64,000 nt of DNA, taken from contig OX485805.1 in assembly GCA_950295325.1 (NCBI GenBank), positions 34,211,501 through 34,275,500 of the forward strand. The letters run 5' to 3'. This DNA comes from Polytrichum commune. Taxonomy: Eukaryota > Streptophyta > Polytrichopsida > Polytrichales > Polytrichaceae. This document shows positions 22,801-34,427 of the stretch, in pieces (the first letter of the stretch is position 1; each line of letters begins with the position of its first letter). The notes under the pieces were generated by a model. The model did no database searches. It was not told the origin of the DNA and saw nothing but the letters and a program-made list of their open reading frames with translations. The position numbers and the translations under genes were made by a program.

Positions 22801-23845
22801 GCTCCCTGTAACATCCAAAAGTTATCCGATACTTTTAGGTAGAGACTGGCTTCGGAGAGCAAATGCCACAACCGAGTGGTCTACGGGTACCTCCCAAATA
22901 ACATTTGGGCCCCCTCACAACAGAACAACGACAAGAATTGCACTCCGTAAGCCTTCGACAGAATTCACGGAATCCGACCTACCCAAGTCGAAGCCAGAAC
23001 CCAACATAGTTTCGGTAGACTTAGCCAACCAAACATTGGGCACTAAGACCCATCTAGGCCCAGTAAAGGACATGGGTCCTGGCCTCTATGGCTGGGAGGA
23101 CACAGGTGAGTTCACAGCATGGATGGAACTCAACCCGGAAGAAATTCCCAACCAGACCCAGGTATATGCGATCACCGCCACCGAGGACACGTCACGTGGA
23201 CACACCGGATTCGTGCTCATAGCCGATGACCTACCGCTTGAGTCAATTTATTCCTTTGAGATTGATGGCACGCAACCTATAGTCCTAGAGGACCTCGTGC
23301 TCGAAGAAGATATTGTTCCATCCTTGCATTTCAAGAACACCTCTACCGGAATTCAGGTAGGCCATGATTTCGCGTCATATCCTTCGGTGCCAAACGATTG
23401 GTATAAAGGTCCAACCAACCAAATGCCGTTTGCCCTTGTATACGGGATTGAAGCAGTGCTCCCAATCGAGTTGGAGATCCCCTCTTTGCGAATTGCAGTT
23501 GATTCACGACTTACGGTAGCCGAGTCACTATCAGATAGGTTGCTAATGTTAGAGAGTCTTAGCGAGCGACGACGAGCTAGTGTGCAACATCTCGAGGCGA
23601 TGAAACGGAGGCACAAGGCCGTCTTCAACAAACGACACAAGGTAAGAACTTTGCAACCCGGGACGTCGGTAATGCTCCAAGATGCGAGGAAACTGGAGTT
23701 CCCAGGTAAGTCTCACGCCTTGTGGTTGGGCCCTTTTTGGGTCACGAACGTGTATGACAATAATTCGGTTCAATTGGCTACACTTGATGGCACATATTTC
23801 CCTACGCGAACTAACGGGGGTCGGTGTAAGTTGTATAATGTGTGA
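19829..23845 (+). CDS. In-frame Gag-protease-integrase tail fusion protein of element G
   Basis: Open from ATG 19829 (a second candidate start is ATG 19940, MVSTRGRSYD) to TGA, about 1338 codons. Domains by residue: Gag about 165-320 (KLVWFSTTLEGIAYEWY); CCHC knuckle WCRNCNKPGHSNQFC near 423 and a second CNHCGGNHPVDNC near 492; a Gln/Asn-rich stretch about 525-690; protease near 927 (VDGGSG). After SVPNDWYKG (near 1192) the sequence jumps directly to PFALVYGIEAVLPIE, the part of integrase just after the catalytic core, and ends with the integrase C-terminal domain (LQDARKLEFPGK...LWLGPFWV). In B these two points are about 2.8 kb of pol apart. The fusion keeps frame, so Gag and protease may be made and could package the RNA. 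Confidence 0.9.
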   Translation: MPLPCSDDISLSTYTFRLREEEFSPIEISHTSWATCAMVSTRGRSYDIPTTTTASASEATPGKRSKNEPPKPEKTKENKYQGLGPESEREREKSPTPQSPVRVARPQLMANPLDAMMAPRGPPIVMPQALAPRAMPSYFPKFGGLPHEDPSTHIERYIEVMLANVIAEDTYKLVWFSTTLEGIAYEWYRSHDEGTFRDWRALQTAFLRQFRPEMGQQSALVALTNMRQGPSEGITSYIRRFETVVTRYVGTLLTNDTIKFYFIQGFNKQGTIREILNSNPQDLEEAKDEARRIEGVDKQNERMWNCTIAPVPAFLPTTYIPPEQSKPSQLEPSRPDAYAVHRAAPVPLATRPPPELLALPSPPSHTTIEELELRVKKANDELRSDVMQSLKTLTEQLTMAITSRPLAQPVPPASEAGNYGTNIWCRNCNKPGHSNQFCTEPRFTGNLVAPPPRPQQGHSQTQARNNGKGVCPTCGKVHILGPGKCWIETRVVCNHCGGNHPVDNCRRILAERPSHYSQLNQQLPAFFYDRNQQNQGGMSVNYHQGNPQSNGQQNYGPPNHQNQGNRGNNYQGPQNLYPQNPPADGRQADSNLVGMVSQQYVPQMGRNQPNRFNNGPQVAQQGNTFNNSPNEGNPFYGYQMNQGQAYGLNGQYTDNPPQHLMGSGQYTNQQWAQNGNGPPTSQGPLNLGHAQTQDARFIDNNRASTSCSAPFLPIPNDSHSNFISHELADSSLRAILVPPKKLKQKIDVAVVTRAQKRAQTVMGEGSEKWNESEKSPKFAKLPEFLQNAALKAKVPTTSLEPNPDDEPVEEPLLEEEEDLFRFVDRRDTWGNGLPANFPPKPRPSRAFNPAEDYDLWSDLCSLRANISLAQLIQVAPALRKEFKEGATQVRKAKIPTMAVEVRRTPLGDEGPIEVEVEIMDKIIPHTLVDGGSGINIMPLSTLEKLGLELTGPSPFVINVADQRQVTPLGQVKDCLMKVGGEVYTITFQVLRLPVTSKSYPILLGRDWLRRANATTEWSTGTSQITFGPPHNRTTTRIALRKPSTEFTESDLPKSKPEPNIVSVDLANQTLGTKTHLGPVKDMGPGLYGWEDTGEFTAWMELNPEEIPNQTQVYAITATEDTSRGHTGFVLIADDLPLESIYSFEIDGTQPIVLEDLVLEEDIVPSLHFKNTSTGIQVGHDFASYPSVPNDWYKGPTNQMPFALVYGIEAVLPIELEIPSLRIAVDSRLTVAESLSDRLLMLESLSERRRASVQHLEAMKRRHKAVFNKRHKVRTLQPGTSVMLQDARKLEFPGKSHALWLGPFWVTNVYDNNSVQLATLDGTYFPTRTNGGRCKLYNV

Positions 23846-24375
23846 CAGGTGCAACTAGCGGATTAAATGCGATGTGATACCTTTAGACCCAAAGCAAAGG
23901 CGGAGGGTTTCAAATTCCTGCAATAGGTGCTAGGTTAGAGGTCGGCCCTCCGTGGTCATTGTTTGAAGGAAACCAGTAGGGGGACCTTCTTTCTTCAGCG
24001 CCTGGGAATTGCTCTTGTAGTCCGAACTCTCTGCGAAGAGGAAGGAAGCGGGTTGAAAGTTTTTTCTTCTATAGCTCCAAGTTGCTCCCGCAAGGCGGAG
24101 GGGGTGTCCTAGATAGACACAAACCCAGTCCGGTGGGGGAGTGTGGCGGCTTTGAAGTGTTTTTTGGCTTTAGTATAGTACTATCTTCTTCTTTTCTCTC
24201 TCCTCTTCACATCTTTAAACGGATAAAAGTGCAAGTAATAATAAGAAAAAACAAAAAAAAAATATATGTGTAAGTGGTGGTGTGCATGCAGGTGACCGTG
24301 TACCCAGGATTGGCGTGCGAGCAAGAGCTGGTGTTCGTAGCGCTCGAACGAGCAGCTCCCCTGATGGCCGACATA
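23846..24375 (+). other. 3' untranslated part of element G
   Basis: 530 bp without a gene between the fusion frame and the 3' LTR. There is no strong polypurine tract directly before 24376. The last bases GATGGCCGACATA resemble GATGGTCGCCAATTA before the 3' LTR of B, which may be a shared priming context. Confidence 0.5.
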
Positions 24376-27214
24376 TGTAAACCCTTTGAATGGTCCACCA
24401 CTCTGCGGGATCACTTTTAGTTAGAATGTTAGCATTAAAAGTTAGAATTGATAGGGAATTTAGGAAAAATTAGTTCATTTAGCATTTAGCCTAGAAGAAG
24501 GAAGGTCAAAATGAAACTAAGTAGTGCTAGAAGATAGCAAAGTAGAAAAAATATGCTAGCTAGTAAAAACAACTAGCTAAGCAAATATTAGTAGATGCTA
24601 GCTATTAAGCAAATGTTAGTAAATGCTAGCTAAGCAAGTGTTAGTTTATTAGTTAGTGTGAGGCACACAAGACTATTAGAGGTGGTTTAGGTAAGAAGAT
24701 AAAATCGGCTTGAAGACTTTTGAAGACAAAAAAGAAAGAGAGCAAGGGGGATACTTGCCCACTTGCCCCCTTGCCAACTCGATGGCGGAAAAATTAGAAA
24801 GATTTCTAAAGGTTTTTTGTCGGAGCCACCTCGGCGAGAGGGTGGCAATCTCAACCGGGAAAACCCCCGAGCCAAAATTTCGGGAAAGGGTTTGAAAAAT
24901 GGATCCGGTGGAGGAGGGGTCCAACCCTTTTGTGAGAGGGTTTAAAAACCCCTCCTTCCACCTTGTAGCTCTCTCTTTTTCTCTAGTTTTTGGGCGAAGC
25001 CCTGCTTCAATGTAGTTAGGAAAAAATCCTTTAGCATGTATTCTCAATGGTCTAGAAGAAAGGCTTGAGAACCTCCTCTACTCTCTCTCTCCTAGTTAGG
25101 TTGTGTGTTTATTAACACACCAACAAAATTATTCCTTCTTTTGTAGAGGTAGGTTGGATGGTAGAGTTTTGAGTAGAGGCATTATAGACCTCATCTGCCA
25201 ATGCCCTGAAGGCTTAGTTCAAAAGCTAGAACAAGATACTTATCATTTTTCTCTTAGAGAGATTTCATATAGCTATCCATAGCCGTTTCCCATTTGTGAT
25301 TTGGTTGAGATGACAATTAGTTATGGATTTTCAAAGATGGAGTAGAAAAACTGGGTGGTCTTGTGGGTAGCGGCTGCTGGATCAGACCTGCGAGCCCAAT
25401 AGGAATTTTAATTCCAAGAAATTATATTTTTCCCAAGTAGAACTTTTGTGTAGCTTTCCAAAATGGCTTAGAACATTTGATTTGAGCATGATTTGAATTA
25501 GATTTGAATTGTGCAAGATGGGACACATAGTTTGAGAACTTTTGGTTGACTGCTGCATTACAGAGGACCTGCTGGGTTCACTTCGGCTTACCTTTCTAAT
25601 CACATATTTTTATCAAATACATATTTTTAATATCTCTCCAGGGTCATATAGAACGTTTGATTTGACTAAGATTTGAATTAGATATGAATTGTTGAAGGCG
25701 AGATACATAGTTCAAGCCTTCGTGATTGACTGCTGTGTTACAAGGAGTCCGCTGAATTTCTATTAGCTTAACCTGCTGATGTCATAATTTTTCTAGTTAG
25801 AGCTTGTTCATAGCTTTCCAATGGTATAAGGAAAGCCTAGATCCAAGTAGTAAGGAATGTGCTATGAATTCTTGAAGTTAGAAGGTAGATAGGTGGGTTG
25901 GAAGGGTCGGTTGAATCGACCTCACACTTCCAACCCTCATAACTTTTGCATTTCTTATCCGATTAGAGTGATTTTTAGATCATTGGAAAGATAATTTGGT
26001 GCACTAAGTATAAATATTATGCTTAGGATTAAATTACAGGGCAGAATAACACTTTATATTTTAATTGTTAACTAAGGTACGCTTACTACCAAACTAGTTA
26101 CAAAGAAGGAGGCAAGGTCGACGCTCGGAAAGTGGAGCAAGGAAGGAGGTAGCGGCTCGGCCTACATCAAGCCCAAATCAACCGAGGAAAATTGAGGTAA
26201 ATTAACTAACCTTAAGCCTTCCATTTAGGATTGGAGGGAGCACGGCTAAGGTACGCATCTCTAAACCCACTCACCTATCTCGTAAGGTCAAGTGGCTTGA
26301 CCACTTGACCGCCAAGGGAGTACCCAATTCCATTGTTTTCGGGGCCCTTGGTATGTTTTGTGGTAGTAGCTTCATTTATTAGCAAGTTTCGTGTGTGGTA
26401 AGTCGGATTAATCACCGACACGACCACTCTGAATGTTGTTGGTGGAAAGGTGGGGTTAATGACCCGCGAATCCACTATTATGTTGTTGGCCCAATAGATT
26501 GGGAGTAATGGCCCCAATTTATGAAGATTGCGCAACAGGTTGAACCTACAAGTCGCCCGTCACCCTGGTCCCATTGAGTTGCATTTCGTGGTCTATCCAG
26601 TGTAAACACATTTAACAATCAAAACATACCAAATAAATCGTAAACCCTTGTTGGCAAGAGACCCGAGGTAAGGGGTGATGCCTAATATGTTAATGTAGTA
26701 AGTTAGGACGTGCAAACAAAAGTAAGTAATTAAGAAGGAATTTGTGTGAAGGGTGGGACTTAGGCCAAGTTCCCCCGCTTAGAAAACTAAATAGAACTAA
26801 ATAAAGAAATAGGAAGAATTGAATGGTCCATCAAATTGTCGTTATTCCGTTCGTTGAGTTAGGGTGGTATGAGTCACACCCGGTTGGGTGTATCAGAACC
26901 ATCCCAATTCACAAATTAGGATTGCCTTGGTTTCAAGGCTGGTGCGTCTGCGCGTAGAATAGGTTGTAGGTTAAGGTTAGAACTAGATATGAAATTCGTT
27001 AGTGGAGTTTAAAGCCACACTAGTAAAAAACTAAGGCCTAACCTCCGGAGGTACTACGACGCATATTTAATCTCCCTTAAAAATCTAACTACTCACGTTA
27101 TACACCTATCATCCGGGTTTGGCTTGGGCGCCTGCAAATGCAGGCCACCTTCACCGAAGGGCTTGTGTGATACTTTTAGGCTCCCTCGAAAGGGGGTGGC
27201 CCAAAAGTACCACA
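24376..27214 (+). repeat. 3' LTR of element G (LTR3 family)
   Basis: Nearly identical to 16963-19801. Differences seen are T/A near 25622, T/C near 26049 and T/C near 26153. Confidence 0.92.
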
Positions 27215-27219
27215 CAACC

Positions 27220-30200
27220 CGTGGTGCCTCAACCATCCTTTGAGAAAAGGCTATGCGGTCTCCAACGCGGTGGCGGTTCCCACAATCGGCACCATGTGTG
27301 CCCACTTGGCAAACCGCTCTACCATCAACAAGATGGCATCATACCCATGTGACTCCGGCAAACTTGTGATCAAGTCCATGCACATACCATGCCATGGCGC
27401 CAACGGGATAGGCAACGGTTGCAAGAAGCCGCCTTGCTTTTGGTAAGAGGCTCGGTTCACTTTGCACTTTGATTCAAGCCTTCACAAAGTGGGCTATATC
27501 TTCCTTTATGCACCGCCAATGGTACCTCTTTGACACCATTCTATGGCGGTTTTTTCTTTCTCCTCTATGGCCGGCAATAGGACTATCATATTCCTCCTTC
27601 AAAACCGATAGCCTCAACTTGCCTTGTGGCACATATACCCGACTTTGTTTGCACTTGAACAATCCGTCCACCAACTTAACGTCTTTGAGCACCTTGCTCT
27701 TGCGAAGCTCACCTAAAAGCTTTTGTGCTTTGGGGTAGTTAATTTACCCCTCCCGTATCTTGCATCACAAGTTTCCTTTGCCGGCACACATTAGCCACAA
27801 AGTTTGGATGGTTCTCATTGCTTGGAACTCTTCCGGTCTACTTCGCGCATCCGGCACCACATTTCCACGGTCCGGTTTGTGGATTAAATCCACCTTCATA
27901 AGCGCCAAACTATCATGCCTCCGCAATGACTTGGCGTTCACTTATGCTTGTATGTCAAAATACTTTTAGGACACATTGTCCATGTAGACCTTTGCTTTGT
28001 GCGACCCCATATAATGTCGCCACATCTTCAAGCAATGCACTACGGCAAAGAAGTTCTTTGTCATGAGTTGGTTGTCTTCTTTGACAACCATCGAGCTTCA
28101 TGCTCCCATATGCAAAGGCCATCCATCTTACACAAAATCCACCATTGGCAAAGTCATTCACCCCCGTATGCATCTCAAAAGGTTTGTCAAGCTCCGCGAA
28201 CTTGAGCACGGGCGGCGAAGAGAACTTGCTCTTAAGCTCCCCAAAGACTTGGTGACAAGGCTCATCCCATTCTTGGGATAGCCATTTCTTTCACGAGTCA
28301 CACAAGGTCGGACAACCATCGAGCTTCATGCTCCCATATACAATGGTCATTCATCGTGCATCAACATCCACCAATGGTAAAGTCACTCGCCCCCGTATGC
28401 ACCTCAAAAGGTTTGTCAAACTCCAAAAACTTGAGCACGGGTGGCGAATAGAACTTGGTCTTAAGCTCCTCAAAGACTTGGTGGCAAGGCTCATCCCACT
28501 CTTGGGATAGCCATTTCTTGCACAAGTTGGACAAGGTTGAACAACCATCAAGCTTCATGCTCTTATATGCAATGGCCATCCATTTTGCCTTAACATCCGC
28601 CAATGGTAAAGTCACCCGCCCCCGTATGCACCTCAAAGGTTTGCCAACTCCACGAACTTGAGCACGGGCGGCGAAGAGAACTTGGTCTTAAGCTTCCCGA
28701 AGGCTTTGTGGCAAGGCTCATCCCACTCTTGGGATAACCATTTCTTGCACACGCCGGACAAGGTTCAACAACCATGGAGGTTAATGCTTCCATAAGCAAT
28801 GGTCATCCATCTTGGATCAACATCCGCCAATGGTAAAGTCCTTCGCCTCCATGTGCACCTCAAAATGCTTACGAAAATCTGGAAACTTAACCACATCTTG
28901 TGAAGAGAACTTGCTCTTGAGCTCCCCAAAGGCTTGGTGACAAGGCTCATCCCACTCTTGGGATAGCCATTTTCCTCAATAAGTTGATTAAGGTCCTAGC
29001 AACCTTCAAAAACTCTTGAATGAAGTGGTGGTAGTAGTTGGCTAGGCCAACAAATGACCTAAGCATTTTTTTGAATGAAGGGCCAATTCTCCTTTTGGAT
29101 TGCTTTGACATTCTTCATGTTCATCCACCAACGTCCTTTGTCACCACATACCTCAAGAACTCAATCTCTCGTTGAGCAAAGTTATTTTTCACTCCTTGGC
29201 GGTAATGTTTTTGGGCAACACATTGGTGAATACATCCTTGTATCTCACCAACATCCCACCAATGTGATTTGGGGGAGGCCCATCTTTCCTCGCCTCCCCA
29301 TACGTTCTTTGGAGTTGCTCCAATTGAACCACGACAATTATGTTTATATTTTGCATTTGGTCCATTAAGACCAAATTCAACTTGGGTCCTCCTACCATAG
29401 GAGTCCTTGTCAATTTGAACTTCAATTCTTTGCTATTATGACACATCATAATGCATTGCAAACACCCGGCTTGCACCTCACATCTATCATGTGAGTTTCA
29501 AAGAAGGCGGCCTTCACAATGACATGCATTTCATCTATTTCACTTGGTGTGAAATTTTGACAAAAATCCAATGTCCCACATTGAAAGGTTACATGCATCG
29601 CGGCCTCCTTTGTTTCATGCGGTTCGCCCTTTCCAAACCGCACCTTGGTGGGCTTGCCCGCTCTATCAATTGGCAAGCCCCAACTCCCTTGTGAGTTTTG
29701 GGCTCATGAAAGAGTCCATTGCCTCTTTGTCAACTCATGAGACATATCTCCCATTCATTTGAGCCTCAAGGTACAAAAGACTTGGCCTCGGCTTAAGGCT
29801 ACTAGCCTTGGCCACAATGCCATCGTCTTACATTTGGTCCTCGGCAACTTGGCTTGGCTTGGTCCGCAAAGCCAACTTCAAACATTTCGTGCGCGGGACA
29901 AATTGGTTTGGTGCCACAAAACCAATTTCTAATAGTTTGTCCGCAAAACAAACATGTTTTGCCTTGGTAGCACAAAGCCACCTTCCCACACTCCGTCCGC
30001 GGCACGAACATGAATTGCCTTGGTAGGACAAACCCACCTCCCAACATTCTGTCCGCGGCACAAGTATGATTTGCTTTGGAAGCATAAAGCCACCTTTCAA
30101 CATTCCATCTGCGGCACCAACATGTTTTGCCTAAGTAAAATGGACCAAACAATTTGCACTCATTTCTTTGGGACCTACTTTGGCTAAAGCCACTTGTGGT

Positions 30201-30775
30201 GATGCGCCGCCAAACTTCTCTTTGGGACCATCGGCTTCAATGCTCTTGCAAACTTGATGGTCCCCACCATGTCCTCAAGAAGCCTTGGGGACTTAAACAA
30301 GGCATCCACCACCCGCTTTTAAAACCCCACCTAAAACGATGCATTTCTTAGAAAGCTCGTCCGTTTTAGGTGTATCCTTCATTTGTGCGTTTGAATAGCG
30401 CACATAGGCCTTAAGAGGCCATGGGTGCCTAATTAGCACCAAGTTCATTTCAACATCCGAACCTTCGAAGCATCTCGAATTGAATTTCAATCCAACATTA
30501 ATACCCTCCAAGGTTTTGGGTGCATTCGGTATTCTAGGCCCCAAATGTTTTTTTGAGGTTTGCGGGAGCCCTTTTCAAAGCACTCCTCCATTTTCCTTAC
30601 CAAATCCACCCTCATGCCCACCATTGTCATTAGAACCAATGGTATGGTCAAATTCCACTTGCACATGATCCTTGTTCCAATTTGAGCCTCACAACCTTTT
30701 GGAAACCCCGGGCTCACCATCATAACCCGCATTTTTGATAGCCATGTTTCCCTCAAAGTGCGAGCTCAAAACTTG
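27220..30775 (-). pseudogene. Integrase start, RNase H repeats, protease and gag remnants of element A
   Basis: Minus strand, right to left: gag start near 30756 (MRETWLSKMRV region, comparable to MAIKPEGYYG in F), protease-like segment near 29680-29440, the YKDVFTNVLPK segment at about 29260 followed after about 50 bp by the post-RT segment, so the RT core is missing as in C. Four tandem copies of the RT/RNase H junction follow (boundaries near 28960, 28731, 28502 and 28274). The integrase zinc region is near 27690-27475, and the first half of the core (MCMDLITSLPESHGYDAIL) is at 27460-27251, ending at the shared TAG (near 27253). Confidence 0.78.
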
Positions 30776-30796
30776 GAACCCTGCTCTGATACCAAG
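30776..30796 (-). other. Primer binding site of element A (initiator-Met tRNA)
   Basis: On the minus strand TGGTATCAGAGCAGGGTTCC lies two bases inside the 5' LTR (30797). It is the canonical plant initiator-Met PBS. Confidence 0.88.
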
Positions 30797-31769
30797 TGTC
30801 GCAACCCTTGCTAGGTCCCTTAATAATCTTGCCAATTTTCAATTCTAGCAAAGGTTACGAGTCGCTAACCCTTCGCATTCCGCCATGCTAATGGTTAGCT
30901 CCTCTTACCCCGGACCAATAGTTCATAGGAGGGAACCAACCCTCCTACTTTGCTTTCGGGACTCACCCCTTAATCGGTAACCCATTTCCCCAATGTGGAC
31001 TTCCATCCATGGAAGTCCAATCCTATGTTGATCATCGCGTTGCCGGAGCAACACTACAACAACCCGAAGCATACTAGGCAACTATGGCCTCACAATAGGC
31101 CAAAGCCCATGGAGGCCTTGCCGTTCGGCCTCGGGTGGGTGAGGCCACACCACCTCACCCATATAAGCCTCTAGGACTTCACGCGGGGCCCCTACCCCAC
31201 CGTCAACCAACCTCTTGTCTCTCTACCAAGAGTTGGGGCCAAGTGGACATTTTCCTTTAGCTGCTGGGCCTAGAACCCACTAGCAGCTTCAGACCATCAT
31301 AACTTCCTTGTATGATGTCTGATCATAACAACCAACCACTCCATCTTCATCTACGCTTCACGTAGATGCCGATGGACTCCTCACTTGCCCCATTCGGGCA
31401 AGTCTTGAGGAAGTTATGCCTGTTTGAACCTTGGCAGTCCCGGGAATCACTCCCAGGCACTGCTGTACCAGGGCGCTGTCCCGGGACAGCGCCCCACTCA
31501 AATGGCCATAACTCCTAGCTCACACCTCCGATTGAGGTGTTCTTGAGCTTTCTAGAATCACCACGCCATGAGCTACGCATAGCTCGTGGCCTTACCCTTG
31601 TGCCTCCTAGTCTTCGTGGGTGGGAGGCGTTCCCAACCCCCGGGGCCCTCACCCACACTAGGATCACTTGGGCCCTCTCACCAACGGCGCCACAAGTCCC
31701 GGGTGTCACTCCGGGGTCCCCCTTGTGCCCATGGTGTTTCGGGCACTCCTCATGGAGAGGTGCGCGACA
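30797..31769 (-). repeat. 5' LTR of element A (LTR1 family)
   Basis: Reverse-complement LTR1, nearly identical to 14232-15204. It is followed by the GACTC target duplication and the remainder of the B integrase. Confidence 0.92.
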
Positions 31770-31774
31770 GACTC

Positions 31775-32273
31775 GAAGCGGGATTGGGATACGAAACTAA
31801 CGGCGGCACTTTGGGCATACCGTACAACCTATAAGGTAACTACGCGTGCTACACCATTTTCCTTAGTCTATGGTCTTGAAGCGACACTACCAATCGAATA
31901 TGAAGTCGAGTCACTTAGGGTGGCCGTGAGTACGAGACTTACCGAAAGTCAATCCTTACGAAATCGACTAACCGATTTGGAAGCACTTGACGAAGGGAGG
32001 AGAATGGCGGCTCAACATATTGAGGCAATCCAAAGAAGGAGAAAGATTACTTTCGACAAACGACACAAGAGAAGGGCCCTAACACCGGGAATGATGGTCA
32101 TGATTCAAGACGCACGAAAGCTTGAATTTCCGGCGAAATTCAATGCGGTATGGTTAGGACCTTACCTTGTCTATGAGGTCTTTCCTAATAATTCAATTCA
32201 ATTGGAAACGTTGAATGGTGAGCTCTTTCCTACCCGTACATCGGGAAGTAGATGTAAGGAGTACCGAGCTTGA
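31775..32273 (+). pseudogene. Integrase of element B, C-terminal part
   Basis: Continues the frame broken at 14231 (KRDWDTKLTAALWAYRT, then PFSLVYGLEATLPIEYEVES) through the C-terminal DNA-binding region (MIQDARKLEFPAKFNAVWLG) to a TGA at 32271-32273. 32274-32334 is the short 3' untranslated stretch. Any start codon upstream within LTR1 is accidental. Confidence 0.88.
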
Positions 32274-32334
32274 CTAGGCAACTTACCCTTGGAGCAAGAG
32301 ATGTTTGGATTCATCCCCCGATGGTCGCCAATTA

Positions 32335-33945
32335 TGTGAGCCCAAAAGGGTGCCCACATTTAGTCTTAGACCCTTGAAACGTTAGTTGATGCACTTTGAA
32401 GTAGCATGTTACTTCACAAAAATATAAAAAGAGTGAAATGTTAGTCTTAAAAGTACCATGTTGTAAGAGGCTAGGATGTGAGTTGTTATTGTGTTTTTAC
32501 CTTCGGAAGGATTTGAGTGAATGAGGATAGGTAAGGAGAACTTGGATTGAGTAGTTAGTGAGTAGGCTAGTACAAATGGATGGAGACAACCAAAGTGACT
32601 CAAGAGGCAAGTGCATTCGAATTGGGATGAATGGAGGATCACATGGAGCGCACAAGTGGACCACCTCATCATGGCCACTTAATGGGGAAGGCCCAAGGAA
32701 GAATGCAAGGTGGAGGATAAGCAAATTCTCAAAGCACCAATCAAATCACGAGTTAAGCATCGTGGTTTGAATTAAGTGGTGAGCGACGATTTGGGAAAGT
32801 AAGGGGAGAAAGTTATGGCGGCGGAAAGCGAAGGAGGCTAAGTTTGGGTTGAAGCATCCCAAGTTTGGTAAAGTGTGGTAGGTAGAAAGCCAAGGCTAGT
32901 TAAATGTTCGAATTAGGATCCTTGTTGATCATTTGAGGGAGGAAGGCTTAGAAGATAGGATTGGCGCCTACTAAGTAGGAGGAAATCTCAAGGGCTTATC
33001 GTGAGCCTTGAGGGTGCTCACCCCCTCAAGCTTACTATATAATCCCTCATTCTTCCCTCACTCATCCTCTCTTTCCTTTGTGCTCCAAGGCACCCCACGA
33101 GTTATAAGTGTGGGTGTGGGAAGCCATATTGGAGCACATGTGTGTGCTTAGTTTTTAGTTTGAGAGCCAAGGCTTGTTAGCCTTGAAGAGGGCTTGACCT
33201 CTTGGTAGAATTAGTGTTGACGTGAAGGATTTTAAAGTTAATTCATGATTCCAATTTGTGGTACTTAAAGTTCATGTTTTGAATACACGTGGTTGCAAGT
33301 TCCATGTTTAAGAGTTGAGCACTTGATGTTGTGATGAGTGCAAAAATATACTTGTGTGGATTAGTTAGTCTTAGTGAAGTTAGGAAATTCTCTCTCCCCC
33401 TCTCCTCTCTAGGATTTTAGGATTTTAGGATTAGAGAAGAATTGTGTGATTAGAAAGGGGTTGTTAGTAGAATTAGGGAAATTAGGTAGGAAGATTAGTT
33501 AAGGGCTTGAATAATTAGTGAGGTAGTTGGGGATTACAACTACAAAGTTGTGGGTTCATGAAGGAGCTGGGTTCATGAAGGAGCTTAGTAGATAGCCTAC
33601 CTAATTAGCTCATAGACAAGTAGTTAGTTACATTATGCTAGTTAGTGTTATGTGTGGCTTTCACAAGTAAATGTATTTGAGATTGACTATAGAGAATAGT
33701 GATTTTTTAACACTTGCATCCTTTCTTTAAAAATAAACCACGTGCACAAATTAATGGAGAATGTGGAGCACTCTCGCGATGGCAAGACAAAGGAAGCAAA
33801 GACCAAAGTTAAATCCAAGACCACTTGAAGGGTGAACCTTGCACTATGGACTCATCCAAGTCCAAATCCAATACCGCGGAGGAATGTGAGCCCAAACCCA
33901 CTACTCGGACTATGGACGCTTAAGGGTGGGGGGTTTGGCCTCACA
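32335..33945 (+). repeat. 3' LTR of element B (LTR2 family)
   Basis: 1611 bp, essentially identical to 5970-7580, followed by CCGCG and the resumed element C. Confidence 0.92.
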
Positions 33946-33950
33946 CCGCG

Positions 33951-34427
33951 AGCTAACGAAAGTTGGCGCATGGAAGTCATGAACCCATGTCTCGAAAGAG
34001 CAAAGTGGGAACCGAGTCGGGCGGGACTTGGCATCACCCCCGTGCGATCGAGGCGTGGCTTAACAATGGAAAGCCATCTCGGAGTTGCAACCGAGACAAC
34101 TTAGTGGAAGCGTTGAGGTCTCGCCTAGATGTGTCATGTTAGGCTAGTGGAGCCTAACGGGGGAGGCCCCAAAGGAGGGGCAACCCAAGTGAGTCCCAAA
34201 GTAGGTGGGTCTAGTATAGGTTAGGTCCTTGGATGAGAGATCCAAGGTCGCTAACGGACCACCTAGGAACGACACCTTTGGGACCATGCCAAATTTGAAG
34301 ATGCATTGTGGGGGTCGCGCCCTAAGGTAAACACAATGCCGCACCATAGAGGATGGCAATTTGAGAATTGGTGTGCCGACTAAGAGTATAGTCGATGAGG
34401 GCATCGACTCCGTTTGGTGGGGGTGAG
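33951..34427 (+). other. Resumed 3' region of element C with polypurine tract
   Basis: Non-coding sequence continuing 5969 and matching 15205-15735 reversed in element A. The purine run GGTGGGGGTGAG at 34416-34427 directly abuts the 3' LTR and is the plus-strand primer. Confidence 0.8.

Larger units (their letters stand above)
16963..27214 (+). mobile_element. Element G: Gag-only derivative of a B-like Ty3/gypsy element
   Basis: Two 2839-bp LTRs of equal length (16963-19801, 24376-27214; TGTAAACCC...GTACCACA) with target duplication CAACC (16958-16962, 27215-27219). By eye only about three bases differ between the LTRs, which points to a recent insertion. The 4.6-kb interior carries one long frame and lacks RT, RNase H and the integrase core. 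It shares the unusual PBS of B and a related Gag, so it probably depends on B-like enzymes in trans. A solo LTR of the same family is at 56293-59131. Confidence 0.92.
14232..31769 (-). mobile_element. Element A: minus-strand chromovirus copy of the C family, inserted in B integrase
   Basis: 973-bp LTR1 copies at 14232-15204 (its 3' LTR) and 30797-31769 (its 5' LTR), with target duplication GACTC at 14227-14231 and 31770-31774. By eye the LTRs differ at two positions (14417 T/C and 15069 G/C versus the right copy). Its own sequence is about 7.3 kb; element G fills the rest. It shares with C and F the lost RT core, the TAG in integrase and the TGA in the chromodomain, so it must have been mobilised by enzymes from elsewhere. 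Confidence 0.92.
5970..33945 (+). mobile_element. Element B: Ty3/gypsy LTR retrotransposon with near-complete Gag-Pol
   Basis: 1611-bp LTRs (5970-7580 and 32335-33945, TGTGAG...CCTCACA) flanked by the 5-bp duplication CCGCG (5965-5969, 33946-33950). By eye I found one difference between the LTRs (A/G at about 6080 versus 32445), so insertion is very recent. The element proper is about 10.4 kb once element A (14232-31769 plus its duplication) is removed. Pol order is protease, RT, RNase H, integrase. There is no chromodomain, and the zinc-finger/core integrase spacing and the long Gag with two CCHC-like knuckles suggest the non-chromovirus (Athila/Tat-like) branch. That lineage call is inference. 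Confidence 0.92.
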
